Notes: a model not told the origin generated them from the letters alone. 64,000 bases of DNA from Phytophthora quininea (GCA_011947345.1 JAAVTG010000554.1:62001-126000), one strand, 5' to 3'. Counted from the stretch's first letter, positions 1 through 10,188 are shown. Made by a program: numbers and translations.

Positions 1-283
1 GCTTAATGGAGAAGCCTCCTTGGTAGATGATCGGTGGCAGCAGTACATTGAAAAAGAGATGTTTGTCCAGGTTCAAATGTGTATGCAGCGCCGCGTGCTT
101 GTCCCCCATGATCATGAACAGCCCCACTACGAGCCCGAGCATGAGCGCGAAGCTGCTCTGCGACACCAGCATGCACGAGTACCGGTCCAGCGTGAAGGAG
201 ACGGTCACCAGCACGAACAGCATGAGCAGCAGCAGCACCGCGTCCTCCATCGAGGTCTCATCGTCTTCCTTGTGTCGTTGCAT
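1..283 (-). CDS. Na+/H+ exchanger, N-terminal part (gene continues beyond position 1)
   Basis: Reading from an ATG at 283 toward position 1, the frame is open to the edge and encodes an acidic start (MQRHKEDDETSMEDA), two hydrophobic segments and the block FFNVLLPPIIYQGGFSIK. That block matches the conserved transmembrane motif (FFxxLLPPIIxxxG) of cation/proton antiporters of the NHE family, which exchange Na+ for H+ at plasma or endosomal membranes. Only about 94 residues lie inside the window. Another frame just upstream (about 285-360) encodes a hydrophobic stretch that could be a signal peptide joined by an intron or a frame slip, so the true start may lie further out. Family assignment is firm; subcellular location is not shown. 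Confidence 0.85.
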   Translation of the reverse strand, partial: MQRHKEDDETSMEDAVLLLLMLFVLVTVSFTLDRYSCMLVSQSSFALMLGLVVGLFMIMGDKHAALHTHLNLDKHLFFNVLLPPIIYQGGFSIK

Positions 284-455
284 GTTGCAATTATCATGGC
301 GATGGGCAGCCGAGCAAGTGCATAGGATGCCAGCCAGAAGGTAGAGCCAGATGGATTCAACAATAGTTGCCTTTTCACGGCGAGGCTTCCTCCATTATTA
401 CGATTTTTCTTCTTACGCAGAGTTAGAGCCATGCTTGGTGGCTATGTGCTTCGCC

Positions 456-1834
456 TTAGCGGTGGTCAAATCTTGCGGCGCGAACAGCTCTGGCGCCTCC
501 CTTCTTGAAGCGCAGGATGCCCATTATCGCGGCCGCAATACTACATCCGAACCTGTACGCCGCAAAGTTAATACCGTACTCGATTCACAACGACCGAAGA
601 AGACATTCTCGCGTACCATGTTGCCGCATAGCCGGCGTGCTTTTCGGGAGTCATGTAGAACTCCAAGTACGACGAGATACTCTTGCGAACAGGGTTGTCA
701 AGAGTCACTGATTCGTTCTTTCCTTCCGCTGCATAAGATGATAATGGTAAACGAACAATGTCGTGAGGAACTCGCCAACACTGAGTCTAGGCAACTTGAC
801 TTACCGAGCGCGTCTACGATGACAGGCAAATCGGACGAGGTGACCCCATTGCCTTGGCGATCTCTTCATGGTCCAAGTAGAAGAACTGGCGGTTATCGGT
901 ATCATTGTCCGGGGTGAAGTTGTTTTTCTACAGCAAACCGAAGCAGTCCCCATAAAACGTTAGAACTGCAGCGTGCGCTTTAAACCTATTAAAGCTGCTG
1001 TCACGAACCTCTTCGCCGTGGCGAAGCACACCAACAAACGACACGTCGCCATCCTCTTCCTTCTTTTTTCTCGCCATGTGCAGGTCCAACAGTTTGCGTG
1101 GAAGCCATCCGCGGTTTACAATCACCGGCGTTCTGTCATACATACAAGTACTGCTTAGTCGGACCCAACAGCCAGATAGTTTGCTACTGCTCGTACCCAT
1201 CGTCGCGCTCCAATAAAGAGTAAATGTAGCCGCCCGACTTGACCATCGCCACCGTATCACTCGCCTCTGCAGGGGCAGATCGAGGATCTACACCAAAGAA
1301 TAATTACCATCAGACTCGAACGGCAGTCTTCCACAGCAACGACAATGTCTCGTACACAGGTAGAAGGTGGTTCCGGGCTTAAATTTGCCGTTCACACGCA
1401 GCTGACGATACTCAATGTCGTCACTACAATATACCGTATTATGTTAGAACACTGCAAGTTGCTTTGGGACAGTCTTCACGTTACATTGGGTCGCTCGCAG
1501 TAGCGTTCTTGGGCAGATCTTCCACCGCTTCCGTCAGCTCCTTAATACGCTCGTTGATCAGGTCCACCTTCCAGAAGTAGCGCTGGGTCTGCCACGTGCC
1601 CAGGTACGCAGTGGTCGCCGTCTGCAATACAAACAGCACTCAGTCGAGGTCTTTTGCATCATTCGCCATTCATCTGCTGACCACTGCGCCGAAGAACGCC
1701 ATGCCAGCGTATCGAGAGAAGCTGCTCTCCTTGGCCTTCTTGGCTGACGGTTTAGCTCGCGCTGCAGATGTCGTCAGACGCCTCGAGGTCGCCGACACGC
1801 GCGGCATCGAGCGCAGGATTCGACGCCCGAGCAT
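456..1834 (-). CDS. SURF1: SURF1-like cytochrome c oxidase assembly factor
   Basis: Eight short exons can be chained. Exon 1 (1834-1682) has an Arg/Ser-rich mitochondrial presequence (MLGRRILRSMPRVSATSRR) and a membrane segment. The next exons give YLGTWQTQRYFWKVDLI, then IDDIEYRQLRVNGKF, then TPVIVNRGWLPRK, then FFYLDHEEIAKAMG and YLEFYMTPEKHAGYAATWY, and the end is GINFAAYRFG with a second membrane helix. These are the hallmark blocks of SURF1, an inner-membrane protein needed to assemble haem a into complex IV. Likely exons are 1682-1834, 1485-1621, 1356-1423, 1197-1287, 1009-1132, 805-927 and about 620-728, plus a last exon ending at 456. Two places need a one-base correction (near 846 and at the last junction). 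It starts about 100 bases from, and diverges from, the methyltransferase gene. Confidence 0.87.
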
Positions 1835-1935
1835 CTTGGTCGCAGAAATGACAAGCGAGCGGCTGTAATTGGTCTCGAATCGTACCAAAAGGCCGGTACA
1901 TGTCACGAAGAGCTCCATTCGCCACTGGATCAACC

Positions 1936-3220
1936 ATGACGGACGCCGAGGGCCACGTGCTGGGCAACTTTCACGCGTACTATAGCTTCAACCCGGTGCA
2001 GGAGAGGCTGCGGTTTATGGACGAGCAGACTGCAAACGCTCTGAGACGCGTGTTGCTGGTTAAAAGTGGAAAGGAAGAAGCGAAAATAGTCGCTACCGTG
2101 CTGGACGTCGGCTGCAACGAAGGTAACACGAGTGTGCAGTAGCAATACTTCAGAGTTGCTAATTGCTTATATGGATTGCATTTTGCAACACAGGTGACTT
2201 GACGATCGGTCTCTATGACGCGCTGAACGGGCGAGTGGCGCTGGCTGACGCCTCTAAGACAGACGATGTGGCCAGTTTTGACCTGACCAACATCAGCACG
2301 CTAAATGAGCGCATGCAAAAGGACAAGAAGCAATAGAGTACCTGATCGAAGACGAAGGAGAGAGCAGTCACCGCAGACGCTACGTGTGCGAGCTGCAGAT
2401 TGACGGCAAGACAATGGGCCGTGGTGAAGGCGTGTCCAAGAAGGTGGCTAAGGCTAAGGCCGCCGAAGTAGCACTGAAAGCTCTGAATGCTGCCGCTGAG
2501 AAGGAGAAACCTACAAACCCAGAGATAAAGGAAGAAGAGAAGGTTTGTCCGGCGCAACTTCCGCTGACTGACGAGGAGTTGTCGACGAGGAGGCCGCTGA
2601 TGGCGCTCGGTGTCGACATTGACGAGGTGTTGATTGCACGTGCTGCCAAGAAACCTGTCAAATTGGTCGACGGAGATGCAGTGCAGTTCTGCCATGTTGA
2701 CGTAATGACGAGCTCGTTCCGTAAGGAGATGGCTCCGTTCCTGGAGTTGGCGAAGCGCTCGACCGCTGAGCGTAAGTTCGACCTCATCACCTGTTTCAGT
2801 GTGACGATGTGGATCCATCTGAACCACGGCGATGACGGTCTCTGGAATTCCTCGAGACTGTCAGTGATTTGACCGAGCACCTGATCATCGAGCCCCAGAC
2901 GTGGAAGTGCTATCGGTAAGAGTTGCAGCTTCGAGTTTATTTTGCCACCTTAGTTGATCTGACGTCGTGTGTTGTGTCTTGTGGCGTGTGTTCATCGACT
3001 GTAGCAATGCCCAGAAGCGACTAAACCGTATGAAGGTAGAGATCCCTGCATCCTTCCGCGAGATTAAGGCGCGCACGGATGTAGTTGAGAAAATCGACGA
3101 GTTTCTGCTAGGAGCTGGTCGATTCCGTTTCAAGGCGCAGTTAGGCAAGACCAATTGGTCCCGCAACGTCGTCCTGTACAGCCGCAAGTCCGTCCCCGGG
3201 ATCGACTACACCAAGTCATG
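1936..3220 (+). CDS. BCDIN3D-type RNA 5'-monophosphate methyltransferase with inserted dsRNA-binding motif
   Basis: Three exons: 1936-2122, 2194-2915 and 3005-3220. The protein has the Bin3 N-block (FHAYYSFNPVQERLRFM), SAM motif I (VLDVGCNEGDLTIGLYDAL), an acidic motif II (GVDIDEVLIARAAKK), and the strongly conserved MWIHLNHGDDGLW followed by HLIIEPQTWKCYR and NWSRNVVLYSRK. These match BCDIN3D, which in animals methylates the 5'-monophosphate of tRNA-His and some pre-miRNAs using SAM. Between motif I and motif II lies an insertion that is a double-stranded RNA-binding motif (RRRYVCELQIDGKTMGRGEG, then SKKVAKAKAAEVALKAL). Two one-base slips (near 2333 and 2852) break the frame but conservation continues on both sides. 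The ATG at 1936 is preferred; an in-frame ATG at 1900 is the alternative. Confidence 0.85.
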
Positions 3221-3409
3221 AAAACGTGCATGACGTTGCTGATTTACCAATGTGACGAGTCATTCCAACCGCAAATCCGCCGGCGTGTTTCTACCCGTTA
3301 TGCCTCACGTCACCTTGAAAGGCTCCATTGCATTGCGCGTTCGTGTCCAAGACACGGCGCTTGGTCGGTTGTTTCTTGCTCCATTTCCACATTCCCAAGC
3401 AACACACCA

Positions 3410-3750
3410 ATGGAACAAGTACATGACACCAGCGATATCGCATTCGCGCTTGCCGCCCTGCTCGCCGTAGTCGTGGTTCCCGTGATCGTGCGGGTCCGAG
3501 TCGTGTATACCTTCCTATGGATGATTTTCGCTGGGATCGCCATCAAAATGGACTCCCCGACAGCACTAGGCCTCGCTACAGCGCTGGGACTCTCGGTGAT
3601 GCTGTCATGGTACATGCTGCGGTTCTTCGATCGATCCGTGTTCGACAGCGTCATGTTAGGGTGGTTTGGCTGTCTGAGCAAGTATCGCGTCTTCTGCTGG
3701 CTCATGAACGCCGGCGACTTCCTGACGCATTTCGTGTGTCGCGCACGGTG
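3410..3750 (+). pseudogene. Truncated copy of a small multi-pass membrane protein (unit A)
   Basis: From the ATG at 3410 the frame encodes three hydrophobic segments, including AVVVVPVIVRVRVVYTFLWM and ALGLATALGLSVMLSWYMLR, then FGCLSKYRVFCWLMNAGDFL. This is the same order of segments as units B and C downstream, but after GDFLTHF the similarity stops. The second half (the conserved CYLPLVxxWM helix and the following exon) is missing, and the sequence runs directly into unit B. I read this as a truncated paralogue fused to its neighbour by deletion. I do not recognise the family. Confidence 0.5.
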
Positions 3751-4462
3751 CTCAAGGTGCGAGCGTCGAGCAGCGGGTTGCGACACGACGACGACGTTGG
3801 CGAACGCGGATGCTGCCCAATGCTGTGCTGCTGCTGTTCTCCATGGCACTGCTGCCTGTGCTGCTTCCGCGTGCGCGTCCTCTACACGTTCTGCTGGGTC
3901 GGCTTCACGGTGCTGGCGCATGTGACCGAGTCGCGCAAGCGCAGCGCTGGGCATGGCCACGTCGCTCGGCCTCACCATCATGATGGGCTGGTACTCGCTG
4001 CGCACCATCGACCACACCACGTTCATGGGCATCCTGCAGGGCTGGTTCGGCTTCCTCAGCAAGTACCGGCCGTTCCGACTGCTCGCCAACTCAGTCGACC
4101 TCCTACTGCATATGGGCGTGCCTCTCACGCTGGCGTTCTGCTACCTGCCGCTGGTGCAGCTCTGGATGACCGTGCCAATCCTCACGTACGTGGTTGCTCT
4201 AGTGCTGCCTGTTGCCTCCATTTTTAACTGTTGGCATTGCAGCTTCTCGCAGCTCTGGATCCAGATCGTCGCTGGCGGAGACCTCTATCCGGCAGGCAAC
4301 GACGTCTACCACATCTACCCGCCGCGCCCCAAGGCCTTTTGGCAGACAGCGCGCAGGATTGAGATCGTCTTCAACCTCACCGTCCCGCTGGGCTGCGTGC
4401 TCGCCTACGAGGCAGGGCTCTACGAGTGCATCGTCAACCTCTTCCTGAGACCCAGCGCATAG
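3750..4462 (+). CDS. Small multi-pass membrane protein, unit B (family not recognised)
   Basis: Two exons. The first carries RVRVLYTFCWVGFTVLAHV, TSLGLTIMMGWYSLRTID, GILQGWFGFLSKYRPFRLL and CYLPLVQLWMTVPILT. A donor at about 4189 and an acceptor at about 4241 lead to FSQLWIQIVAGGDLYPAG, IYPPRPKAFWQTARRIEIVF and a last hydrophobic helix. The first 200 bases need at least two one-base corrections and the N-terminus is unclear because unit A runs into it. Four to five membrane helices are expected. The Tyr-Pro-Pro-Arg-Pro-x-x-Phe-Trp block before the last helix is shared with unit C and is the best signature of the family. Confidence 0.55.
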
Positions 4463-4638
4463 TGATCCACAGAAGCTCTAGAACTCTACAGACCATAAAA
4501 TCGATTTACCCCCGATGAACGTCTCGCGCCATCTTGCCGAAAGGTTCAAGCTGGTGCAATCCGCGGTCTTCGTCTACTGTGGTGTGCCCGTGCCACACAA
4601 ATCCTCTGGCAGCGCTTCACTCAGCAATCGGCATCAAG

Positions 4639-5332
4639 ATGGACACACTGCTAAGCTGGGGGCGTTGGGACGCAGCGCCGACGCCGTCAAGAGCGAGGAC
4701 GTCCAGCTGGACGCGGCACTGGCCGTCTCGATGCTCTTCGCCATCGTGGTGCTGCCGCCGCTCGTGGGCGTGCGCACCATGTACACCAATTGCTGGTTCG
4801 CCTTCACGGTGGCCGCCCACCTGCTGGCGTCCAAAGCGGCGCTGGGCATCGCCACGTCCATGGGCATCACCATCATGGTGGGTTGGTACACGTTACGGGT
4901 GTTCGACCGCTCAGCGTTCTCCGCCATCCTCAACGGCTGGCTCGGCGTCTGGGCCAGCTCACCATTGCTGGGCATCGTGGCGCGAGCTGGTGACCTCGTG
5001 CTGCATCTGCTCATCCCCATGCTGCTGATCTCCTGCTACTTGCCGCTCGTCCGTGTTTGGATGAGCGTGCCCGCTCTCATGTAGGACCATATATTTTATC
5101 TATTATGCAGTGCTATTAGATGATGCTGACAAGAAGTGTGTTGTTGATTCAGATCCTCAAGACTATGGAGCCACTTTGTGGTGGGAGGCGGAGTCTTCCC
5201 AAGGCGGACCACATCTACCGCTTCTCGCCGCCGCGCTCGCAGCACTTTTGGAATGCGGCGTACAAGATGGAACTCATGTTGAATCTGCTCGTTCCGCTCT
5301 TCTGCGTCCTAGCGCACCAGGTAGCTCTTTGA
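4639..5332 (+). CDS. Small multi-pass membrane protein, unit C (family not recognised)
   Basis: Third member of the tandem. From ATG 4639 the start reads MDTLLSWG, then, after a one-G slip in a run of G, ALGRSADAVKSEDVQLDAAL. Helices follow: LAVSMLFAIVVLPPLVGVRT, MGITIMVGWYTLRVFD and ISCYLPLVRVWM. An intron from about 5081 to the acceptor before 5153 leads to SRLWSHFVVGGGVFP and, after another one-base slip, FSPPRSQHFWNAAYKMELML and a final helix. The layout matches unit B helix for helix. The stop at 5330-5332 lies only 45 bases before the start of the cyclopropane-synthase-like gene; co-transcription or fusion to it is possible but I could not find a convincing junction. Confidence 0.6.
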
Positions 5333-5376
5333 TCGATTGATAAGGCGACATTATCTCGCCTAGTTATGGCTAAGGA

Positions 5377-6822
5377 GTGGCTAATACCATGCTCATGCTG
5401 GTTGACTGCGTAGCAGGATCGTTCTGGGTGTACATGGCGACGGCTCTGGCAGGAGTTGTGCTGTTTTGTTTGCAATTGATCCGGTCGCTATCACTACCGA
5501 AACTGAGGGGCAATGCAAAGACAATCATGTGTCGGCTGCTATCCAGCGGAGGCATGCGGCCCAATGTCGTAAGTTCTTGTTTGCTTTTCATGCTCTATCC
5601 TTCTGCACAAGCTGAAATTGTGGACTGTTGTCTTCCTCTTCTTGTAGGACTTTATCGTCCGAGACAACTCGTTCTGGCTAGACTGGATGAGCGATGGGCT
5701 GATAGCTATCGGCGAGTCTTACATCGGCTGTCTGTGGGCGACAAACTCGGTCCGAACGTTGGACGAAGTCGTTGCTGGCTTGCTCACCATCCCGATGGAA
5801 GGGCGGCAGGAAATGTATCGGTCCTGGAGCGCTCGCTTTGTGGCGCTTGCAGCTCGAATGTTCAACTACCCACCGTCGTCCATGGGTCTTGTTGTTAGTG
5901 CCGTCTCGGAGCAGTTCGACTTGTGCCCGGAATTTCGCCAAGTTTACATGGATCGCTACTTCCACCAAGGCTTCGGCATTTGGAATGCTGACACAAACTC
6001 AATCGACGAAGCGCAGACCAACAAGCTCGCAAACGTGGATCAACTGCTGGATATTCGAGTACGTACATTTTCACCCAACCTTGATGCCACGATGAGCATT
6101 TAACGTCGTTGTTTGGCGTTAACTTAGCCTGGTCACTGCGTCCTGGACGTCAGCATCGGTTCATGGGGTGGCGTTGGCTGCTTCCTCGCCCAGCAGCACG
6201 CCGACGCTACGATCGTGTGCGTGCTGTCGTCCGTTCAAGAGTTTGCACGCGCCAAAAGTTTGCTTGCGAGCTTCAGGTGTTCGATCAGATGGAGTTTGTC
6301 CTCGCCGAGACTCCGGAGAAGCTGCTGACAACACTGAGTGGGTTTCGTGCATCCAAGTTCGATCGCATTAACCTGTGCGGTGTGGTGGAAACCATGCCAG
6401 TCATGCAGCGGACGAGGCTCCTGCGCACGTTGAAGCGCATCCAGAACGCGAACGGCACGACGCTGTTGGAGTTCAGCGCATGCACAGCGACGCACATGAC
6501 GACGTTCGCCTGGTCCAACAAGTACGTGCACAGCATCTATCCTTGCTACGCTGTAACGTTGGCAGGAGTTCGTCAACTGGGCAGTGAGACGGGCTTCACG
6601 CTGCGAGACATCGTCGGCTACTCGGACCACTATGAACGCACGTTTCTCGAGTGGAATCGCCGGTTCCAGGTGCAGTGGGGCCAAGAGGAGCCGTCAACTA
6701 ACCCCACCGGAGTGATGTCGCTCCCGAAGTCCTTCAAACGCACGTGGGAGTTCTACCTCCTGCACTCTGCAGCCTGCTACCGTGCTGGTGCTCTTCAAGT
6801 GTATCAAATCCGAATGGGTTAA
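5377..6822 (+). CDS. Cyclopropane-fatty-acyl-phospholipid synthase-like SAM methyltransferase
   Basis: Three exons (5377-5568, 5648-6058, 6128-6822). An N-terminal membrane segment (SFWVYMATALAGVVLFCL) precedes the enzyme. Family blocks are DNSFWLDWMSDGLIAIGESY, LANVDQLLDIRPGHCVLDV (leading into SAM motif I), and the C-terminal YVHSIYPCYAVTL, YSDHYERTFLEWNRRF and FKRTWEFYLLHSAACYRAG, which match the end of CFA synthases (YxRTLxEWxxRF, WEFYL). Such enzymes transfer a methylene or methyl group from SAM to unsaturated acyl chains in membranes. Motif I is altered (VLDVSIGSWGG rather than VLDxGCGWGG) and the usual HYDxGNDFY block reads EQFDLCPEF, so activity may differ. There is a one-base slip near 6275. 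Confidence 0.72.
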
Positions 6823-6914
6823 TTACCTCTTTGAATGGGTTAAATAAGATCAAACCAATCAACGATGTGTATTCGTAATAGGTTAAACCACACAGCAAAA
6901 ACGAGGGAACCAAA

Positions 6915-8156
6915 ATGGCGAGTGACGCAGTGGCTGGCGACGAGTGGGAGCAGCACGTGGACGAGGACTCCAAAGTGACCTACTACTACAACACTCGCAC
7001 AGGAGAGTCGTTGTGGGAGGTCCCTGAGGGGTTTAACCCCCTGCTGAGCAGGAGCAACCACCAAAGTGGCAGAAGTTCGTGGACGATGACTCCGGAGCCA
7101 CGTATTACTACGACCAAGTGGGTGGCACCAGTCGATGGGACAAACCCGAGGACTTTGAAGAGGAAGAAGAGATCAATCAAGAAGAAGAGAAGCAAGAAAC
7201 TCCTGACCAGAAGGACGAGCCACAGAGACCTACAGAACAAGAGGAAGAGTCGAGTGATGACAAGGAGCAAGCTGAAGGAGGTGAGGCGGCCTCTGCTTCT
7301 TCTTCTACTGCTGCTGCTGCTGCCCAGTGGGTCAAGTACTTGGACGCCACGAGCGGCAAACCGTACTATCACAATGCCAGTACGGGGACGACGCAATGGG
7401 AGCATCCACAAGATTTCGACGAGTTGGCGACGCCTTCTGGTTCGCAGGTGTCTGCAGAGTATCAAGCTCATCTTAACCGGGTGCATACGGAGCGGCTCGC
7501 TCGAGTGACTCAGCAAGTGTTGGATCCATCAGGGAATCTCTGCAAGTTGAATTCTCTTTTGAGCAACATTGATGGCAGCGCAGGCAAGGAAGCAGCGGTC
7601 GATGCGGGTGGCGAGTCAGAGGGATCAAGAGCGCCTAAGGCTGAGTGGCAGCAACATATCGACGCACAGACACAGCGGTACTATTATCATAACGTTGTGA
7701 CGGGGTCACGCAGTGGACCAAGCCAGACGCACCAGTGGTGTCGGGGGTACGTTGAGAGTTTGGTTATCTACTGTTGATGATCCATACTGATCCATTGTGT
7801 GTTCGTAGTTGGCCGATTGGATTCCTCCTGAAGTTTTAGACGCCGAGACAAGCGAGCCGAGACAAAAGCCAGTGTCGGGTGTGAACTATGTCGCAAAAGC
7901 CAAGTTCAACCGCCTTACAGGCAAATATGAACAGCTTGGAGGAGACGAGTATTGGCAAAATGCTGGCAGAGCTACTGATCGCGCTGGCCGCCAGATGAGC
8001 GCCTTCTTTGACATGAACGAGCTGGAGAAGAACCGTGAAGAAGCACAGCGCAAGAAGGAGCGGCTAAAACGCTCACATATCGATTGGAAAAAGATTTCCA
8101 AAGAGAAGAAGGCGAAGAAGCAGAAGCAGAGGAACGAGTGGCTCTTCAACGATTAA
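6915..8156 (+). CDS. Four-WW-domain protein with basic C-terminus, likely splicing-associated
   Basis: From ATG 6915 four WW domains can be read. They begin WEQHVDEDSKVTYYYN, WQKFVDDDSGATYYYD, WVKYLDATSGKPYYHN and WQQHIDAQTQRYYYHN, each ending in a second Trp and a Pro. The first two are back to back; an acidic Glu/Gln/Ser-rich linker separates the second and third. After an intron (about 7746 to 7808) comes a conserved end, NRLTGKYEQLGGDEYWQ then GRQMSAFFDMNELEKNREEA, and a Lys/Arg-rich tail with nuclear-localisation character. WW domains bind Pro-rich partners, and this arrangement resembles the splicing factors FBP21/WBP4 and PRP40. The role is inference. Two one-base slips occur, one in a run of C near 7034 and one in WW4 near 7711. 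The 3' end is duplicated downstream. Confidence 0.7.
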
Positions 8157-9320
8157 AATGCAGCGATCGACAATCGATCTTCGAGTCGACAATTCGACCT
8201 CACTATTACCTCAGTTCGGTCTTGGTCGTTCGACGTGGACTCAGGCCGTAGTTGCGGGCGCATGGCGTGAGACCGCAGATTTCAAGCCCGACAGAGGAAC
8301 TGCCGATCGAGTCTACAGGCCGGGGTACAGGCCGTACCAACCCGGAGTGGGCTTGCCCTGCACCTCGCCAAAGTACAAGGCGAACGTCTGGCGCCAGTGC
8401 TCCGCCGCGTCGCGGTCCGCCATGAACGTCGGGAAGTTGTCGACGTTGGCCGCAGCCAGCTCCCACGGGTGGCTCGATCCGCCGTTGGCGGTTAGGTCGG
8501 TGCGCACGTTCTCGGCCACGACCGTCTTCTGCACGTCGTCCGAGAGCGCCCAGTTCATGAAGAGCTTGGCGGCTGCCGGGTGCTTGGCCTTCTTGAGGAT
8601 GGCGATGCGCTGGCCCCACGACAGATACTCGTTGTCGTTGTCGGTGACGAAGGTGACGTTGGCGGTGCCCTCCGAGTACGTGCCGACGCCGATGACCTTG
8701 TCCTTGCTGGTGACGAGGTCGCTGGCCGTGTTGGAGCCGCGGCGGAACGTGACGTTCTGGTTGGCGAAGCTCTCGACCCAGTCCCAGCCGTACTTGTCCA
8801 CGTAGCGCGTGTACAGGTAGAGCACGGCGTCATCGTCGGTGGGGTGCGACGACGCGATCTTGCCAGCCCATTGCGCGTCCAGGAGGTCGGCGGGGGACGT
8901 GGGCGCTGCAGCGCCGCCCAGCGCCGTGGTGTCGTATAGGAAGCTGAAGGTGAACATCATGTAGGCCATGTAGGCGCCGCTGTCGTCGCGGAAGCCCTCG
9001 TAGACCTGCGAGAAGTTGGCGGGCTTGTACTCGAGCAGCTTGCCCTCCTTGGCCCATCGAGGGAAGTCCTGCAGCGTCTGCAGCGCGACGAGGTCAGGCA
9101 CCAGCGTGTCGGTCTCGAGCTGGTTGTCGATGCGCACGTCGTGGTACTTGCTGTAGTCGACGATGAGTGTGAAGTTGATCTGCGGGAAGGCGGCGGCGAA
9201 GGCCTCGTGCAGCGAGTCCTGCTCGTCCTTGAAGTCTCCTCCGTGGTACATGATAAGGTTGCCTCCCTCGGCGATGGCGTCGGCGTACAGCTCGTCGAGG
9301 GACTTGGTCTCTTCCTCCAC
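8048..9320. repeat. Left arm of near-identical inverted repeat (partner 10232-11520)
   Basis: Read on the opposite strand, this block recurs at 10232-11520 with only a handful of differences seen by eye, for example G versus A in the Pro-Ala/Pro-Thr codons opposite 8577 and 10988. It contains the mature coding part of copy 1 of the solute-binding protein plus the last 110 or so bases of the WW gene. The two signal-peptide regions lie outside the arms and differ. Arm borders are approximate. Confidence 0.85.
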
Positions 9321-9431
9321 CGTTGCAGACGATGATGAATCTGGTCCTGTGCAGGCTGTGTCGAGTACAGCGCTGGTCGAAGCAGTAAGAAGCGCGAAGC
9401 AGGCAAATGCCAAAGGTGTGAAGAGCTTCAT
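8313..9431 (-). CDS. Secreted bacterial-type extracellular solute-binding protein, copy 1
   Basis: A single uninterrupted frame of 372 codons with no intron. A signal peptide (MKLFTPLAFACFALLTAS) and a Thr/Ser-rich spacer precede the periplasmic-binding-protein fold. Diagnostic blocks are LDELYADAIAEGGNLIMYHG, QINFTLIVDYSKYHDVRID, LVPDLVALQTLQDFPRW, DAQWAGKIASSHPTDDDAV, YLSWGQRIAILKKAKHPAAA and FALYFGEVQGKPTPGWYGL. This is the class-II solute-binding fold annotated in bacteria as the periplasmic component of ABC-type Fe3+ import. Oomycetes have no periplasm, so the protein is probably secreted to the apoplast or cell wall; its ligand is unknown. Absence of introns and the bacterial family suggest ancient horizontal transfer. 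It is the only copy besides copy 4 with an intact frame. Confidence 0.88.
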   Translation of the reverse strand: MKLFTPLAFACFALLTASTSAVLDTACTGPDSSSSATVEEETKSLDELYADAIAEGGNLIMYHGGDFKDEQDSLHEAFAAAFPQINFTLIVDYSKYHDVRIDNQLETDTLVPDLVALQTLQDFPRWAKEGKLLEYKPANFSQVYEGFRDDSGAYMAYMMFTFSFLYDTTALGGAAAPTSPADLLDAQWAGKIASSHPTDDDAVLYLYTRYVDKYGWDWVESFANQNVTFRRGSNTASDLVTSKDKVIGVGTYSEGTANVTFVTDNDNEYLSWGQRIAILKKAKHPAAAKLFMNWALSDDVQKTVVAENVRTDLTANGGSSHPWELAAANVDNFPTFMADRDAAEHWRQTFALYFGEVQGKPTPGWYGLYPGL

Positions 9432-10188
9432 GTTGATCGAAGAAATTTGTCACGATATTTCGAGGCGCGGGGGTTGCTGGTAAAATGTTGAGTGCGCGTT
9501 TGGGGCTCTTGGAATTTGTGGCCGTTCGAAGCACGTTTCTTGGGCAGTCCCTCCCTGAAGAGGGAGTGTGGTGTTCGTCGGCGGCGCGACAGGCGTGCCT
9601 ATGGTCGTTACGAAGTCGGGGACGCTCCGCAATCGGATAACTCGAACATGAAATGTTTCGTATTCAACTGAGACCAACGGGAGTCGGTTGAAGGCAGCCT
9701 ACCGTCAACCCGGTCCGTGTCTACCTACAACATCAGCACCGGTCACCCTTGGCTTCAAGACTCTCTCACGGGGATTGTAAACTGGAGGGAACCGAGCAGT
9801 GGTTTCGCAGTGCGTTTTGGCGAGAGCAAGAGGGACAGCTTGATTCGCCAAGGATGGAATCCTGCCGTCGGACCAAAACTGAAGTTTGTAAACGATATGT
9901 TTGCGACACTCCGTGACGTTATTCATCGACGATTTTCATTGGCTAAAATAGATACCATCGACTAGAAAAGTGGAAATCACAGCACGTAATGCTGGCCACG
10001 TTATCCACAGATCGCACTCAACACAACGTGTCACTTCCTGGCTCATTCTGCTCCGCTCTACGATTGCAAGATGCCGGTACAGAGGAGAACCGTCAACGTA
10101 ATTTGAGCAGCGCATCTGCTGCGCCAACCTCGCGGACACGTCGTCCTCATTTTCCAAATCACCAGCGACCAAGCACTTCCACACCACC
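9432..10188. other. Spacer between inverted arms; divergent promoter region of copies 1 and 2
   Basis: No convincing coding sequence. It separates two head-to-head solute-binding genes, so it must hold both promoters. A good initiator element lies near its right end (see 10146-10160). On the other strand an ATTTT-rich patch around 9480 may serve copy 1 but matches the consensus only weakly. Confidence 0.5.
10146..10160 (+). promoter_or_regulatory. Oomycete-type initiator upstream of solute-binding copy 2
   Basis: CTCATTTTCCAAATC matches the initiator half (TCAYTYY) of the oomycete core promoter and partly the flanking region that follows it. It lies about 30-45 bases upstream of the ATG at 10189, the usual spacing. 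The consensus is established for Phytophthora; use at this gene is inferred. Confidence 0.5.

Noticed and set aside
205..432. 75-codon minus-strand frame with a hydrophobic stretch upstream of the exchanger
   Set aside because: Could be an exchanger signal sequence in another frame, but no splice joint or family match supports it, so it is only mentioned as an alternative start.
8158..8805. 215-codon plus-strand frame, mirrored at 10757-11404 minus
   Set aside because: It is the antisense of solute-binding copies 1 and 2. Its apparent conservation comes only from the inverted repeat; no signal or domain is present.
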